Of a stretch of 12,987 bases of DNA, positions 1 to 5,501 are shown piece by piece. Numbering within the stretch: the stretch's first letter is position 1; every line of letters starts with the position of its first letter. A program made the position numbers and the translations under genes. The DNA comes from SHLQ01 sp964562985 (GTDB lineage Bacteria > Actinomycetota > Acidimicrobiia > Acidimicrobiales > SHLQ01), in assembly GCA_964562985.1 (NCBI GenBank), contig CAZLWE010000081.1, positions 1-12,987 on the forward strand. Reading direction: 5' to 3'. The notes beneath the pieces were generated by a model. The model had not been told where the DNA came from and searched no databases. It saw nothing but the letters and a program-made list of their open reading frames with translations.

Positions 1-11
1 GGGCGAAACCC

Positions 12-416
12 TTACAACAGCTTCAAGAACTGGACCGCGCCTCGCTCATCGTCGACCGTGAAGCGGTCGACGAGATCCTCGAGTATGACGTCGAAGCGCA
101 TCCGGTCCTCGTCGACGATCTTTGGAGGGCCATCTTGCAGTCGGGTCACGACGATGACGACGAGTTCGTGGTCATCGACCTCGAAGGTGATGTCGACCGA
201 GCCTTTGTGCTCGCGGTCGCCCAGCAAGAGCGCGAAGGTCTCGTCCATGGCGAGCCGGAGATCGTCGATCGAACGGACCGACATTCCTTTGCGCCTGGCG
301 AGAGATGCCACACCGATACGCGCCAACCGAACGAAACGTGCAGCGCTCGGGATCGTTAGTGAGATGACGTCGGTGTCTGCACCGTCACGCTCAACCTCTT
401 CGGTCGGCTTTCCCAT
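12..416 (-). CDS. RsbW-like anti-sigma factor (degenerate GHKL ATPase)
   Basis: The 134-residue protein has the layout of small serine-kinase anti-sigma factors (HATPase_c_2, RsbW/SpoIIAB type): a short N-terminal strand, two helices around residues 25-65 containing DLRLAMDETFALLL, then a beta strand region. Family members bind a sigma factor and release it through an anti-anti-sigma partner. The N-box is imperfect: the Glu is present (DET) but the Asn expected four residues later is Leu, and no clear DxGxG box is seen (RLQDGPP stands there). Nucleotide binding may therefore be weak or lost. ATG at 416 is preceded by CAAACT at exactly 6 nt, in line with leaderless starts elsewhere in the window. 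It diverges from the DUF4031 gene. The stop is at position 12, so any downstream partner, for example a sigma factor gene, lies outside the window. Confidence 0.72.
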   Translation of the reverse strand: MGKPTEEVERDGADTDVISLTIPSAARFVRLARIGVASLARRKGMSVRSIDDLRLAMDETFALLLGDREHKGSVDITFEVDDHELVVIVVTRLQDGPPKIVDEDRMRFDVILEDLVDRFTVDDERGAVQFLKLL

Positions 417-422
417 ACGTTG

Positions 423-428
423 AGTTTG
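423..428 (-). promoter_or_regulatory. Possible -10 element for the anti-sigma gene
   Basis: CAAACT on the minus strand ends 6 nt before ATG 416. It matches TATAAT at only three positions and has no convincing -35, but the spacing equals that of the better TANNNT boxes in the window. Confidence 0.25.
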
Positions 429-479
429 CCAGCAAGTTCGCCGAACAACATGGGGCGTTCGTTGTATTTACCGCAGCGC

Positions 480-485
480 TACCGT
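480..485 (+). promoter_or_regulatory. -10 element, leaderless start for the DUF4031 gene
   Basis: TACCGT is followed by exactly 6 nt and then ATG 492. This TANNNT-N6-start arrangement is typical of leaderless actinobacterial transcripts and supports ATG 492 over the in-frame TTG 420 and ATG 450. No clear -35 is visible. Confidence 0.4.
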
Positions 486-491
486 GAAGCC

Positions 492-1094
492 ATGGCCATC
501 CTTGTTGATGCGGCTCGGTGGCCGTGGCGAGAAACACTCTGGTGCCACCTCGTTTCGGATCGCAGTTTGGATGAACTCCACGAGTTCGCTGCGGATCTGG
601 GTTGTCGGCGGGTGGCGTTTCAGGGTGATCACTACGACATCGACGTCGCCACGAGAACCGTTGCGATCGAGCGCGGAGCGCACGCATGTGACAGCAGAGA
701 GTTAGTCCGCAGGATTCGAGATGCGGGCCTGCGAGCCCGACCGTCGACATTCGAAAAATGGGGGCTCGCACGCCGAGGCGACGTCTGGACCGACGAAACG
801 CTGAACGAACTTGCGGCGCTCGATCTCGCAACTGTGCAGACGGTTATTGCTGCATTGACTACGTATCCCGACGTTGTTCGCGCGGCCAACCAATGCTCTG
901 GATGGTTCGTACTCAAGCGGGAGCATGCCGCCGCGTTGATCTTCTACGGGACGGCCCCAGGCGTGGTCGGCAGCGATGGTTTAATGCCGGTAGGCGATGA
1001 CAACAGTCGTGGAGTATTCGTCCGACTCGAACAAGCCGGTCCACCATCGTGGAGCATTGAAATCATCAGCCCAAGCCCTGACCCGCGTTCGTAG
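492..1094 (+). CDS. DUF4031 domain protein
   Basis: The product (200 residues from ATG 492) opens with AILVDAARWPWRETLWCHLVSD, the conserved start of DUF4031, followed by SLDELHEFAADLG, FQGDHYDID and a Ser-Arg-Glu-Leu-Val-Arg-Arg segment, all typical of that family. The biochemical role of DUF4031 is unknown. After about residue 80 a second region of roughly 115 residues follows that I do not recognise; it holds a predicted amphipathic stretch (TVQTVIAALTTYPDVV) and a short beta-rich tail (GVFVRLEQAGPPSWSIEIIS). The start was chosen because DUF4031 proteins begin just before the VDxxRWPWR motif and because a -10-like TACCGT lies 6 nt upstream. The longer reading from TTG 420 adds 24 residues with no family similarity. 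Confidence 0.75.
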   Translation: MAILVDAARWPWRETLWCHLVSDRSLDELHEFAADLGCRRVAFQGDHYDIDVATRTVAIERGAHACDSRELVRRIRDAGLRARPSTFEKWGLARRGDVWTDETLNELAALDLATVQTVIAALTTYPDVVRAANQCSGWFVLKREHAAALIFYGTAPGVVGSDGLMPVGDDNSRGVFVRLEQAGPPSWSIEIISPSPDPRS

Positions 1095-1154
1095 CGCGGC
1101 CCCTGTAGCCACCGCTGCTCTGGTGCTCGGTCGGCAATCTCTCCTCCGTTGTTG

Positions 1155-1178
1155 CGAGTTCGGCGTAGCCGACACTCG
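1155..1178 (+). terminator. Stem-loop after the DUF4031 gene
   Basis: CGAGTTCGGC (1155-1164), loop GTA, GCCGA (1168-1172), a one-base bulge (C1173) and ACTCG (1174-1178) give 10 base pairs with a triloop. There is no U-tract. It lies 60 nt after the stop codon and its right arm overlaps a dispersed repeat copy, so it may be a terminator or simply part of the repeat. Confidence 0.4.
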
Positions 1179-1206
1179 GTTAGAGAGCGCAGCGAACGGC
1201 GGCGAT
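1174..1206 (-). repeat. Dispersed two-box repeat, copy A
   Basis: Read on the minus strand this is ATCGCCGCCGT (1206-1196), a 12-nt spacer, then CTAACCGAGT (1183-1174). The same two boxes with the same 12-nt spacing occur at 7868-7900, and both boxes occur in the tandem array at 2059-2195. The 150-bp stretch from 1095 to 1244 otherwise holds only a stem-loop and the start region of the next gene. Confidence 0.65.
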
Positions 1207-1229
1207 TACCGCATTCGAAACGCGCGCAA

Positions 1230-1235
1230 TAGGCT
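1230..1235 (+). promoter_or_regulatory. Possible -10 element for the lipoprotein gene at 1245
   Basis: TAGGCT ends 9 nt before ATG 1245, so a transcript starting about 7 nt downstream would have a leader of only about 2 nt. No Shine-Dalgarno precedes the ATG. No good -35 is seen. Confidence 0.3.
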
Positions 1236-1244
1236 CTATCTGCC

Positions 1245-1829
1245 ATGTCGACCCCACGACTTTCTCTAGCGGGCCTCGCTGCCGCGGCTGCGCTGTTGGC
1301 GGCCTGCAGTTCTGACTCCCCTGAACTTGCCGACGGCGAGTCGGCGACCTCGGTCGCGAGTGAGGCGACGACCACTACCCAGGCGCCAACGCCGACGACC
1401 GCCGAACTTGAGGTCGTGACCACCATCCAATTCGTCCCAGCTGGGGAGTTGACCTCAGCGGGCACGATCACGATTGGCGATATCGACTACGGATTCGCTT
1501 TCGAATGCTACGCCGCTGGAGCCGGCGACATCTTGGCGCTGGGCATTGGTAGCGACCCCGACACGGGCGATGAAACCCAAGCGATCGTCCAAGCCTTCCT
1601 CGGACAGGCCTACGTTGCGGTATTGCTCGGGAACGACCGGGTCCAGGAATTGGCGGTTGACGAGCCTGCCGAATTGTTCGTGCAAGGTGATGCCATCCGT
1701 GGTTCGGCCCTGCGCTTCGTCGATTCGGCCGGGTCCCCCGGCGTCGGCGAACAGCTCGGCCTCGGCACAGTCTCGGTCGACTGCGACGGCTTCGCCCCCG
1801 GCCTCCCAGAAGGCTACGACCTGTCGTGA
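1245..1829 (+). CDS. Small secreted lipoprotein, unknown function
   Basis: The 194-residue product starts with a lipoprotein signal peptide (basic n-region, Ala/Leu core, lipobox LLAAC with the lipidated Cys at 21). An acidic, Thr-rich linker follows (TTTTQAPTPTT, residues 42-52), then one compact domain of about 130 residues. Two further cysteines, C88 and C180, bracket this domain and could form a disulfide outside the membrane. The alternating strand pattern and the Cys spacing faintly recall LpqH-like 19-kDa lipoproteins, but I see no motif that proves this. It is likely anchored on the outer face of the cytoplasmic membrane. A nested stem-loop begins 7 nt after its stop codon, so it is probably transcribed alone. 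Confidence 0.8.
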   Translation: MSTPRLSLAGLAAAAALLAACSSDSPELADGESATSVASEATTTTQAPTPTTAELEVVTTIQFVPAGELTSAGTITIGDIDYGFAFECYAAGAGDILALGIGSDPDTGDETQAIVQAFLGQAYVAVLLGNDRVQELAVDEPAELFVQGDAIRGSALRFVDSAGSPGVGEQLGLGTVSVDCDGFAPGLPEGYDLS

Positions 1830-1836
1830 AGCCTTA

Positions 1837-1870
1837 GCCCGCCAGCGGCTCCGCCGCGATTTTGGCGGGC
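1837..1870 (+). terminator. Nested stem-loop with GATTT bulge after the lipoprotein gene
   Basis: The outer stem GCCCGCCA (1837-1844) pairs perfectly with TGGCGGGC (1863-1870). Directly inside lies GCGGC, loop TCC, GCCGC (1845-1857), then an unpaired GATTT (1858-1862) on the 3' side. It begins 7 nt after the stop codon. No U-tract follows, so classical intrinsic termination is not assured. The same design occurs at 12947-12976. Confidence 0.65.
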
Positions 1871-1936
1871 ACGGGTTCACTCCAATTATTCGCCGCAATC
1901 GCCCATTCGCCTTCGGCTCGGTGTGCTCTGCGGAAA

Positions 1937-1958
1937 GCCGCCGTTCGTCAGTCCTGAC
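1937..1958 (+). repeat. Degenerate left edge of the 67-bp tandem array
   Basis: The 22 bases before the gap match the end of the 67-bp unit (2171-2192) at most positions: both begin GCCGCCGT, share CGTCAG and end in a similar AC. This suggests that the array reaches across the gap from both sides. Positions 1871-1936 hold nothing else that I can support. Confidence 0.45.
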
Positions 1959-2058
1959 NNNNNNNNNNNNNNNNNNNNNNNNNNNNNNNNNNNNNNNNNN
2001 NNNNNNNNNNNNNNNNNNNNNNNNNNNNNNNNNNNNNNNNNNNNNNNNNNNNNNNNNN
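1959..2058. other. Assembly gap (100 Ns)
   Basis: Exactly 100 consecutive N, the usual placeholder for a scaffold gap of unknown size. Tandem repeats lie on its right and a related sequence on its left, so the true length is probably set by an unresolved repeat array. Confidence 0.98.
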
Positions 2059-2195
2059 GGACTTCCTCTCTAACCGAGTTTCCTCGCTCCGCTCCGAAAC
2101 ATCGCCGCCGTACTTCAGATCTCACGGACTTCCTCTCTAACCGAGTTTCCTCGCTCCGCTCCGAAACATCGCCGCCGTACGTCAGATCTCACGGA
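2059..2195 (+). repeat. 67-bp tandem repeat array, two full visible copies
   Basis: Unit 1 (2059-2125) and unit 2 (2126-2192) are identical except for one base (TACTTCAG versus TACGTCAG), and a third unit starts with GGA at 2193. Each unit carries CTAACCGAGT, a possible stem GTTTC/GAAAC around a 13-nt loop, the ATCGCCGCCGT box and a near-palindrome centred on AGATCT. The array runs into the gap on its left and stops 2 bp before the stop codon of the minus-strand lipoprotein gene, so it is the 3' flank of that gene. Confidence 0.9.
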
Positions 2196-2197
2196 CC

Positions 2198-2863
2198 CTA
2201 TCCGCACGGCGAAGCTGGCGTTACCTGGGGGAGGCGGCCTGAGCGGAAGGTGGTGACCATGGTTCCGTCGGTTTCGAAGATCACTCGAAACTCGGCGTCT
2301 GACGCATCCGACGGCGTGAAGGTGATGGTGTTACCGCCACCGTCGCGAGCAACGCTGGTGAGCGAGTCGCCGAACAGATCGAAAAGGCCCTGCTCGGTCA
2401 AGCCGACGCCTGCACCGGAGCGAGTCGTGAGGTCGGGGTTGGTGATGTCTACCCGCTCTACGGTTCCTGCCGTGACGGTGAGAATCACCCCTGCTGGCCC
2501 TCCGGCGGGGACGTAGGTGTCACAGACCGGATCCACGGGCTCGGAGACCGGCACAAACTCTGCTTGGACGGCGTTCGATGCTTGGTTCAGGGTCATTCCG
2601 AAGAACACGGCGTCGATGCCGACCGTCGATACCGACGACGAGCTATCAAAGGCTGGAGTCCCGACGAAGTCGAAAGCGATCGTGGTGGTGGTCGTCGTCG
2701 TGGTTGTTGATGTGGTCGTAGCCACGGTGCTTGGGGTGGTGTCCGCCGGCGGAACCGTTCCCACACTGGCATCCTCGTCACCGCCACCGCAGGCTGCCAA
2801 CGCGATGGCCGCGATCAACGCAAGGCTGAGGCGACGTAGCGATAGCGATGAGGTGTGACGCAT
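2198..2863 (-). CDS. Thr-rich lipoprotein, unknown function
   Basis: From ATG 2863 the product is 221 residues: a lipoprotein signal peptide (RRLSLALIAAIALAAC, lipidated Cys 25), an acidic and Thr-rich stalk with a run of nine Thr (about residues 53-61), and a C-terminal domain of about 155 residues. The domain begins GIDAVFFGMTLNQASNAV, has one Cys near its start (C114) and one at its end (C220), and contains AGVGLTEQGLFDLFG. The FGMT start resembles the first helix of small SmpA-like or PASTA-like repeats in secreted proteins, but I cannot assign a family. An upstream in-frame ATG at 2974 would add 37 residues that spoil the signal peptide. The start is also supported by a promoter ending 6 nt upstream. 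It diverges from the NagZ-like gene. Confidence 0.8.
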   Translation of the reverse strand: MRHTSSLSLRRLSLALIAAIALAACGGGDEDASVGTVPPADTTPSTVATTTSTTTTTTTTTIAFDFVGTPAFDSSSSVSTVGIDAVFFGMTLNQASNAVQAEFVPVSEPVDPVCDTYVPAGGPAGVILTVTAGTVERVDITNPDLTTRSGAGVGLTEQGLFDLFGDSLTSVARDGGGNTITFTPSDASDAEFRVIFETDGTMVTTFRSGRLPQVTPASPCG

Positions 2864-2869
2864 GGCCAA

Positions 2870-2898
2870 AGTGTAGAGGAACATCACAACGCGGTCGA
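2870..2898 (-). promoter_or_regulatory. Promoter of the Thr-rich lipoprotein gene (leaderless)
   Basis: On the minus strand TCGACC (2898-2893, four of six to TTGACA) is separated by 17 nt from TACACT (2875-2870, four of six to TATAAT). TACACT ends exactly 6 nt before ATG 2863. This is the best -35/-10 pair in the window. Confidence 0.5.
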
Positions 2899-2974
2899 AA
2901 TGACACGCAGGGTGGCAAGCCGTGGTGGGGGCGGACCCGAGAGGTCCTGAATGGGTGAACCGGCCCGGTCGCAC

Positions 2975-2980
2975 TACAGT
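2975..2980 (+). promoter_or_regulatory. -10 element, leaderless start of the NagZ-like gene
   Basis: TACAGT lies exactly 6 nt before GTG 2987. It mirrors the divergent TACACT-N6-ATG promoter about 110 bp away and decides the start codon of the plus-strand gene. No good -35 is seen at 16-18 nt. Confidence 0.45.
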
Positions 2981-2986
2981 TTTGGG

Positions 2987-4354
2987 GTGCGCGTCACCTC
3001 TTCCCCTCGTGTCTGGCGGCTTCTGGGCATCCTCGCTTTCGCGGGGCTGATCGCCGTCGGCTGTTCATCGGCGGATGATGTTGTGGCCGCGGACGCCGTG
3101 ACGAGCTCACCCGCGGCCAACGCCGCCGATGGGGCGCCTGCAGACGATGCAGAAGTGGTGAGTGAACAAGCCGTGCCCGCGCCATCGACGGTCGCTGCGG
3201 CCCAAACCACCACGTCCGCTGCGCCCGTTTCGAATCTTCAGGCGGACTCGACCACAACCAGCACGACCACGACGACCACGACGACAACCACCGCAGTCGC
3301 AAACCTTGCTCGGACGCCCCAGCAGTGCGTGGCCGAGATCCCGCTCGACGTGCAGGTCGGCCAGCTACTGTTTCCGATCATGACCCAGAACGAGTTCTCG
3401 ACGGCAGAGTCCCTCGCCGAGATCGGGCACTTGGGCGGCATCGTGGTTCTCGGCGCACCGAACGCAGGCATCGCCGACGACATCGCATCGCTGCAGGCGA
3501 GCTCCGCCATCGATTCGCTCATCATTGCCGTCGACGAAGAAGGCGGCCGAGTCCAACGTGTAGACCATCTCGTGGGTGCCCAGCCAAGTGCTCGAACCGT
3601 GGCGACAACCGACACTCCTGCCGCTGCCCGTCAACGGGCCGCAGACCATGCCATCGCCCTCGGGAACTTGGGCTTCACCATGAACCTCGCGCCGGTGGTC
3701 GATCTCGATACCGGCGTCTTCGTGGGTGATCGTTCGTATGGTTCGGACCCAGAAGTGGTTTCCGAGTATGCCTTGAGCGTCTCCGAAGGAATCCTCGACG
3801 GCGGACTTACCCCCGTGATCAAACACTTCCCGGGCCACGGCGCTGGCGTCGACAGCCACACCGGGTTGCCGACCATTCCTGCGGTGGAGGAGCTGCGTCA
3901 GACCGATCTCGTGCCCTTCGAGCGTGCGATTGCCCGGGGCGGACTACCAATCATGATCGGTCACCTCGTCGTTCCCGGGTTGACCGATGGTCGTCCCGCC
4001 ACTCTCTCGCCGGCTGCCGTCGATGGTCTACTTCGAACCGAGCTGGGATTCGACGGCCTCGTGATGACCGACGCCCTCAACATGGCCGCAATCGCCGCGA
4101 CGACCACCAACGCCGAAGCTGCCGAGCAGGCGCTCGCAGCTGGCGTGGACTTGATCATGTTGGGGTCGCTCAATGCCGTTGAAGGCACGGTCACCCACGT
4201 TCTGGAAGCGGTGGCCAACGGTCGACTCAGCCAGGATCAGATCACCGACTCGTTCGTTCGGGTGATGGATCAGCGAGACATCGACGTCTGCGGCTTCCCC
4301 CAAGAGTTTCTCGCCGCGATCGGCTGCGAAACCGATTCTCCCGCCTGCCGCTAA
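2987..4354 (+). CDS. nagZ: Lipoprotein beta-N-acetylhexosaminidase (GH3, NagZ/LpqI-like)
   Basis: Glycoside hydrolase family 3 N-terminal barrel enzyme, expected to remove terminal beta-linked GlcNAc from muropeptides or cell-wall glycans. From GTG 2987 it has 455 residues: signal peptide with lipobox LIAVGC (Cys about 26), a long Ala/Asp and Thr-rich stalk (a run of ten Thr around residue 97), then the catalytic domain. Visible family motifs are DEEGGRVQR, KHFPGHG followed by DSHTGLP (NagZ catalytic His/Asp loop) and VMTDALNM holding the nucleophile Asp. The C-terminal GH3 domain found in larger enzymes is absent, as is usual for NagZ. A surface-anchored form resembles mycobacterial LpqI. 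GTG 2987 was chosen over ATG 2951 because a -10 box ends 6 nt before it. The two tail cysteines may pair. Confidence 0.9.
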   Translation: MRVTSSPRVWRLLGILAFAGLIAVGCSSADDVVAADAVTSSPAANAADGAPADDAEVVSEQAVPAPSTVAAAQTTTSAAPVSNLQADSTTTSTTTTTTTTTTAVANLARTPQQCVAEIPLDVQVGQLLFPIMTQNEFSTAESLAEIGHLGGIVVLGAPNAGIADDIASLQASSAIDSLIIAVDEEGGRVQRVDHLVGAQPSARTVATTDTPAAARQRAADHAIALGNLGFTMNLAPVVDLDTGVFVGDRSYGSDPEVVSEYALSVSEGILDGGLTPVIKHFPGHGAGVDSHTGLPTIPAVEELRQTDLVPFERAIARGGLPIMIGHLVVPGLTDGRPATLSPAAVDGLLRTELGFDGLVMTDALNMAAIAATTTNAEAAEQALAAGVDLIMLGSLNAVEGTVTHVLEAVANGRLSQDQITDSFVRVMDQRDIDVCGFPQEFLAAIGCETDSPACR

Positions 4355-4377
4355 TTATCGCTCTTACGCGCAATTAG
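4351..4377 (+). terminator. Weak stem-loop overlapping the NagZ-like stop codon
   Basis: CTAATT (4351-4356) pairs with AATTAG (4372-4377), with a further CGC/GCG inside (4359-4361 with 4368-4370). The left arm includes the TAA stop codon. It is AT-rich and without a U-tract, so its strength is doubtful. Confidence 0.3.
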
Positions 4378-4390
4378 GACAAAAGACTCA

Positions 4391-4451
4391 CTGATGGCCC
4401 CCGCTGGGCTGCCGATTGCATATGAAACTGCTTTGTGCAAAGGACCATCAG
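4391..4451 (+). promoter_or_regulatory. Structured leader with masked ribosome binding site
   Basis: CTGATGGCCC (4391-4400) can pair with GGACCATCAG (4442-4451) at nine of ten positions, and within the loop TTGCA (4416-4420) pairs with TGCAA (4436-4440). The Shine-Dalgarno AAAGGA (4439-4444), 9 nt before ATG 4454, is taken up by these stems. This could be a translational switch or a protein binding site. It matches no riboswitch class I can recognise. Confidence 0.4.
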
Positions 4452-4453
4452 CC

Positions 4454-5431
4454 ATGCATACCTTCAACCGAAACCGACTTCTGGCCCTCCTGGCCGGGCT
4501 CGCACTGGTAATCAGTGCGTGTTCATCGACCGGCGATGCTCCGGGGGCCCTCGCCTTCGAAGACTCGTCTGGAGAGCCAGCGATCTCTGACCCAAGCTCG
4601 GACACCGTCGCAGAGACGACCACCACGGTCGCCGAAACGACCACGACCGCAGCGACTCCACGTGTTGAGCGCCCGAACGCAACGTGTTCGAGCTCGGACT
4701 ACTCAGTGGCATTCGCCGAGAACATCTGGTTCGCTACGCCGAACCGTCCCGACTCGTTCGGTCCGTTCGATGTGAACCTCCCAGCTGGTGAATACACCAT
4801 CACCGCTCAGACCTGGCTCGGATTTGAAGACCTTCCTGATCACACCATGGAACAGTGGTTCTTCACCACCGATTCGGGATACACGGCGCCGCTCACCACG
4901 GACTTCAGCCCAACCCTCATCGGTTCGGACACCTTCGTAGCAGACATTCCTGCTGGCACCACGTCGATCACCATCCACCACAAGCCAAACGACGGTACGG
5001 TTCCGAACTCGGTTCACCCGTTGTGCGTCGGTTTCGACGCAGTACCGGTCCCAACCACGACCACCGCTGCGCCGACCACCACGACGGCAGCACCGACCAC
5101 CACGGCAGCTCCGACGACCACCGCTGCTCCGGCAACGACCGCTGTAGCCGCTCCGGCAACCACCGCTGCTCCGGAGACCACCACGGCTGCTCCGACCACC
5201 ACGGAAGCACCGGACAACAACAGCGCGCTAAACGCTGAGGCTCAGGCCACGACCACCACCACGGCCGTTGCCGCTCCCACGACGACCACCACGGTCGCCG
5301 AGGAACTGCCGAACGAGCTTGCACTCACGGGCCCAGGTGACCTGGCATTCTCGCTTGGTCTTGCTGGCGCTGCGTTGACGCTCGCTGGTGGCGCTGCAGT
5401 GATGGCTGCACGTCGCAACGAAGAGGACTAA
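4454..5431 (+). CDS. Surface lipoprotein with Thr/Ala stalk and LAXTG sorting signal
   Basis: From ATG 4454 (Shine-Dalgarno AAAGGA, 9-nt spacing) the product has 325 residues. The N-terminus is a lipoprotein-like signal (LLALLAGLALVISAC, Cys 23). An acidic linker with two short Thr runs follows, then a domain of about 120 residues (70-195) with one Cys near each end (C78, C191) that looks like a secreted beta sandwich of unknown family. Residues 199-281 form a low-complexity stalk of TTTAAP-like repeats, a likely target for O-mannosylation. The end is a cell-wall sorting signal: LALTG (289-293), a hydrophobic span (about 296-317) and a basic tail starting at Arg320. LAXTG is the motif used by class E sortases of actinobacteria. 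Having both a lipobox and a sorting signal is unusual. The in-frame ATG 4394 would add 20 residues and is less likely. Confidence 0.8.
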   Translation: MHTFNRNRLLALLAGLALVISACSSTGDAPGALAFEDSSGEPAISDPSSDTVAETTTTVAETTTTAATPRVERPNATCSSSDYSVAFAENIWFATPNRPDSFGPFDVNLPAGEYTITAQTWLGFEDLPDHTMEQWFFTTDSGYTAPLTTDFSPTLIGSDTFVADIPAGTTSITIHHKPNDGTVPNSVHPLCVGFDAVPVPTTTTAAPTTTTAAPTTTAAPTTTAAPATTAVAAPATTAAPETTTAAPTTTEAPDNNSALNAEAQATTTTTAVAAPTTTTTVAEELPNELALTGPGDLAFSLGLAGAALTLAGGAAVMAARRNEED

Positions 5432-5446
5432 ACCTCGCAAAGCTTG

Positions 5447-5462
5447 TAGGTCCTAAGACCTA
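5447..5462 (+). terminator. Perfect short hairpin after the LAXTG protein gene
   Basis: TAGGTC (5447-5452), loop CTAA, GACCTA (5457-5462): six perfect pairs, starting 16 nt after the stop codon. No U-tract follows. It could equally be an operator for the next gene. Confidence 0.35.
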
Positions 5463-5463
5463 G

Positions 5464-5500
5464 GTGGTACTCCTGTTCCTATAGCGAGCAGGAGTACCAC
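5464..5500 (+). promoter_or_regulatory. 12-bp perfect inverted repeat covering the RTX gene ribosome binding site
   Basis: GTGGTACTCCTG (5464-5475) is the exact reverse complement of CAGGAGTACCAC (5489-5500), with 13 nt between. The right arm contains AGGAG (5490-5494), the Shine-Dalgarno placed 7 nt before ATG 5502. In RNA it would hide the ribosome binding site. As DNA it would flank a -10-like TATAGC (5480-5485) and could be an operator. Confidence 0.6.
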
Positions 5501-5501
5501 T

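Noticed and set aside
944..1471. 175-residue minus-strand frame overlapping the DUF4031 and lipoprotein genes
   Set aside because: It overlaps two well-supported genes on the other strand and has a low-complexity, shadow-like composition.
2059..2195. CRISPR array
   Set aside because: The whole 67-bp unit repeats with one mismatch; there are no unique spacers between short repeats and no cas genes.
4391..4451. A known riboswitch in the leader of the LAXTG protein gene
   Set aside because: The pairing is real, but no conserved core of a riboswitch class that I know (c-di-GMP, cobalamin, TPP, SAM and others) could be recognised.
5014..5324. Val/Gly- and Trp-rich minus-strand frames opposite the Thr/Ala stalk
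   Set aside because: These are antisense shadows of the repetitive stalk codons of the LAXTG protein gene.
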